Shown here: positions 62,108-64,000 of the stretch, piece after piece
Layout: each line of letters begins with the position of its first letter
Position numbering within the stretch: the first letter of the stretch is position 1
Assembly: GCF_000143765.1 (NCBI RefSeq)
Contig: NZ_GL379772.1
Span: forward strand, 62,001 to 126,000
DNA length: 64,000 nt
Direction: 5' to 3'
Origin: Sphingobacterium spiritivorum ATCC 33861
GTDB lineage: Bacteria; Bacteroidota; Bacteroidia; Sphingobacteriales; Sphingobacteriaceae
Position numbers and translations under genes: made by a program
Notes under the pieces: model-generated
Told to the model about the DNA's origin: nothing
Databases searched by the model: none
The model's input: only the letters and a program-made list of their open reading frames with translations

Positions 62108-62355
62108 TCAAAAGGTTATATACTCTGGTTTTAGTATATGACGGCAATCCCTGGGGTGAAGGGCTAGTGTGTTTGAAAAAAAAATAAAAAATATAATTTC
62201 ACATTTATAACAACTCAGTAAAACAGCTGATTGATAACGCTTTAAATAAATGAAAAAAAATTAATATGTGTAGATTACAAAAGTTTGTTGGGGGGCGGAA
62301 AGAAGCAATTGCTATTAAAAAACAGATAAATTATATCCTCTGATCTGCATAACCC

Positions 62356-62892
62356 TCAGGTCAATATTCTTATTTTTACTTTTTGCGCTATATGGGGTTT
62401 CTGTCTGTAAAACTCCTGATAAAAATCATCAATACCTCCCAGATCGTGATGAATAATGATATGTTCCTTACGACTGCTGTATAGTCTGATACTTCCTGTA
62501 TAACCATTGTATACGGCATGTCTGATATCCTTCCAGTAAAAGACTTTTGCTTTTCCCCGGGTGTTATAACAGGTGATATGGTCTTCATTATAAAGCACTG
62601 TATGCACATAATACAATTTTAGATTATAGACTCCCAATACGCCAAATAATAGAAAGATAGAAATTGCCAGTACTGCAGCTACGGCATCTATCTTTGGATA
62701 ATCATATATCACGCCCCCTACGATACCAGCACAAATCATCAGACAGCAATACCCAAAGTACATATAAGCAGCATGCATACGCATCTGCAGCCTGTTGTCA
62801 GCGGTTCGCCCGGCCTGAGCAGAAGTGTTGATGCAACGGAAAATGAAATAACAGAGCAGCCCTGCTATTGCTATAGTCACAATGCTTTTCAT
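62356..62892 (-). CDS. Membrane protein with PH-like C-terminal domain
   Basis: 178 residues with three predicted membrane helices (about 3-20, 45-65 and 70-95) and a soluble C-terminal region (about 100-178) made of strands, with YYVHTVLYNEDHITCYNTRGKAKVFYWKDIRHAVY. This arrangement is like bacterial PH-domain (YcxB/bPH) membrane proteins. The function is unknown. It stands alone between FecR (62107) and the divergent sigma gene (63104). Confidence 0.7.
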   Translation of the reverse strand: MKSIVTIAIAGLLCYFIFRCINTSAQAGRTADNRLQMRMHAAYMYFGYCCLMICAGIVGGVIYDYPKIDAVAAVLAISIFLLFGVLGVYNLKLYYVHTVLYNEDHITCYNTRGKAKVFYWKDIRHAVYNGYTGSIRLYSSRKEHIIIHHDLGGIDDFYQEFYRQKPHIAQKVKIRILT

Positions 62893-63103
62893 AGGTTAGC
62901 ATTTTAGGATTAATAAATTGGAATGCACAAACTTGAGGGTTTATAATCCGAATACAAGATAAGCAATATTATCAAAGCATTTAATAGGGTAAACTAAATA
63001 TTTTACGACAAACGAGTCATGGAAATTGAAAGTAATAATGATATATCCGGACAATTTGATACTTTTGGATGCTGATATTTGCAATCAATTATTAAAAATA
63101 CCT

Positions 63104-63673
63104 ATGAGTTCTTCCCAAAAAGATGTTGAACTATGGATCGAAAACTATTCCGGATCGCTATTGAGACAGGCTTATTTTTTATTGGCCAACAAAGAGGACG
63201 CGGAAGATCTGGTACAGGATGTTTTTATGACCGCCTTTCTGATGAAAGATCGCTATCAGGGAAAGAGCAGCCCGTTGACATGGCTTAAAGGCATTTTAAA
63301 CCACAAAGCTGCTGATCTTTACAGACGCAAATACAGAGGTAATGAAACGGTCAGCATGGATTACTTTTTTGATGAGAACGGGGGGTGGCGTGATCTGGAT
63401 GTACAGAATCACTGGGATATCATCACAGACACATCGGCCTCTCTTCTGGATAATGAGAAATTCAACAAATCCCTTCAGGAATGCCTGCAGGCACTTCCGC
63501 AAAAATGGGGATTTCTGATCAGACAATGTTACATTCAACAAAAAAAAGCAGAAGAAATCTGTCAGGAAGTAAATATTTCAACGACTAATTACTGGAAGAT
63601 CCTGCAACGAAGCCGCATGCAGCTACGAAAATGTCTCGATATCAAATGGTTTAACAACACAAATAATGCTTGA
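63104..63673 (+). CDS. Sigma-70 family factor of a zinc-finger anti-sigma system
   Basis: 189 residues from the ATG at 63104. The longer frame from 63026 adds 26 unlikely residues. Region 2 is at about 8-75 (NYSGSLLRQAYFLLANKEDAEDLVQDVFMTAFLM) and region 4 at about 125-180 (QALPQKWGFLIRQCYIQQKKAEEICQEVNISTTNYWKILQRSRMQLRKCL). The Glu-Glu-Ile-Cys-Gln-Glu and Thr-Thr-Asn-Tyr segments resemble the TIGR02943-type group and differ from the FecI-like factors elsewhere in the window. The next gene overlaps by eight bases and looks like its anti-sigma. Confidence 0.88.
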   Translation: MSSSQKDVELWIENYSGSLLRQAYFLLANKEDAEDLVQDVFMTAFLMKDRYQGKSSPLTWLKGILNHKAADLYRRKYRGNETVSMDYFFDENGGWRDLDVQNHWDIITDTSASLLDNEKFNKSLQECLQALPQKWGFLIRQCYIQQKKAEEICQEVNISTTNYWKILQRSRMQLRKCLDIKWFNNTNNA

Positions 63674-63941
63674 CAAGATCATACATACCATCATTCTCTC
63701 CTGCAGTCAGGCAACACTGTTAGTAGAAAAGAGATTTCATATGGATATTCCGATATGGAAGAAGATACAGCTCAGCATACATCTGAAAGCCTGCAGTTCC
63801 TGTAACAGCTATTCAAAGAAAGCCGGCTTTATTGAGCATGCAATTACACATTATATCGAACAGCATGAAGGGGATGCAAAAAAATATTTTACTGACAACA
63901 AGGACTTTATAGAAAAAGTTAAACAAAACATAAAAAAATAA
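63666..63941 (+). CDS. Small zinc-finger anti-sigma-like protein
   Basis: 91 residues with the zinc-binding anti-sigma motif His-x3-Cys-x2-Cys (HLKACSSC at about 39-46) and no membrane helix, so it is cytoplasmic. It overlaps the sigma gene by eight bases, as expected for a co-translated sigma/anti-sigma pair. Such proteins often react to thiol oxidation or metals by losing zinc and releasing the sigma factor. The tail (about 60-91) is charged and helical. No terminator was seen in the last bases of the window. Confidence 0.8.
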   Translation: MLDKIIHTIILSCSQATLLVEKRFHMDIPIWKKIQLSIHLKACSSCNSYSKKAGFIEHAITHYIEQHEGDAKKYFTDNKDFIEKVKQNIKK

Positions 63942-64000
63942 CTTCTTTCTGTGTCAGGATTTTGATCAGGCAGCGACTATATAACTATAAAACGAATAGT

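Overview
The window looks like chromosome of a member of the Bacteroidota, most likely family Sphingobacteriaceae (Sphingobacterium or Pedobacter type). The evidence is the AT-rich DNA, three SusC/SusD outer-membrane uptake loci with FecR anti-sigma factors and ECF sigma factors, lipoproteins with Bacteroidota-style lipoboxes, Bacteroidota-only families (DUF4843, PKD-like, DUF5690, DUF2480, DUF4836) and promoters that fit the Bacteroidota consensus (TTG or TTTG, about 20 bases, TAnnTTTG) instead of the E. coli one. No phage, insertion sequence, CRISPR array, rRNA or tRNA was seen.

Layout. 1-4993: a partial gene, two unknown proteins, a secreted GH20 beta-N-acetylhexosaminidase, an orphan ECF sigma factor and a stand-alone LytTR regulator. 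5147-14745: uptake locus 1 (secreted putative glycosidase, SusD, SusC, FecR, divergent ECF sigma). 15232-17577: a degenerate response regulator, a prohibitin-tail membrane microprotein and a membrane-bound AraC regulator. 18001-29597: a three-gene aminophosphonate-type catabolic operon (FAD oxidase, DUF5690 transporter, phosphonatase-like hydrolase) followed by uptake locus 2 (SusD, SusC, FecR, sigma) and an XRE-cupin regulator. 30068-40107: housekeeping and stress genes (xpt, two L,D-transpeptidases, GNAT, pentapeptide protein, an Oar-like TonB receptor, and a SufR-like regulator divergent from a sodA-DUF2480-flavin reductase operon). 40458-44508: a three-gene envelope operon of DUF4836 type. 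44720-48824: an operon of N-formylglutamate-amidohydrolase-like, QEGLA metallopeptidase, ATP-grasp and DinB proteins. 48887-52124: HopJ-like protein, XRE regulator and a GntR-TauE-DUF1634 operon. 52300-62107: uptake locus 3 (TlpA-like, PKD-like, DUF4843, SusD, SusC, FecR). 62356-63941: a PH-like membrane protein and a sigma/zinc-finger anti-sigma pair.

How the parts work together. Each SusC has an N-terminal STN signalling domain and sits directly downstream of a FecR, so ligand binding outside the cell should be relayed through FecR to an ECF sigma factor that activates the locus. In the FecR-SusC gaps of loci 1 and 2 the antisense strand carries a consensus -7 element over the SusC start codon and an intrinsic terminator about 90 bases further on, with no gene between. 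This predicts roughly 90-nt cis-antisense RNAs in the same place as DonS of Bacteroides, a repressor of SusC-type loci. It is the most interesting regulatory signal in the window.

Other points of interest are the oxidase/hydrolase/transporter trio beside uptake locus 2, the predicted peptide or amide metabolism operon at 44720-48824, the overlapping divergent sodA/SufR-like promoters with a 12-bp direct repeat, two large operator-like palindromes ahead of the XRE and GntR genes, and a response regulator with Glu where the phosphorylated Asp should be. All family assignments were made by reading motifs, without database searches.
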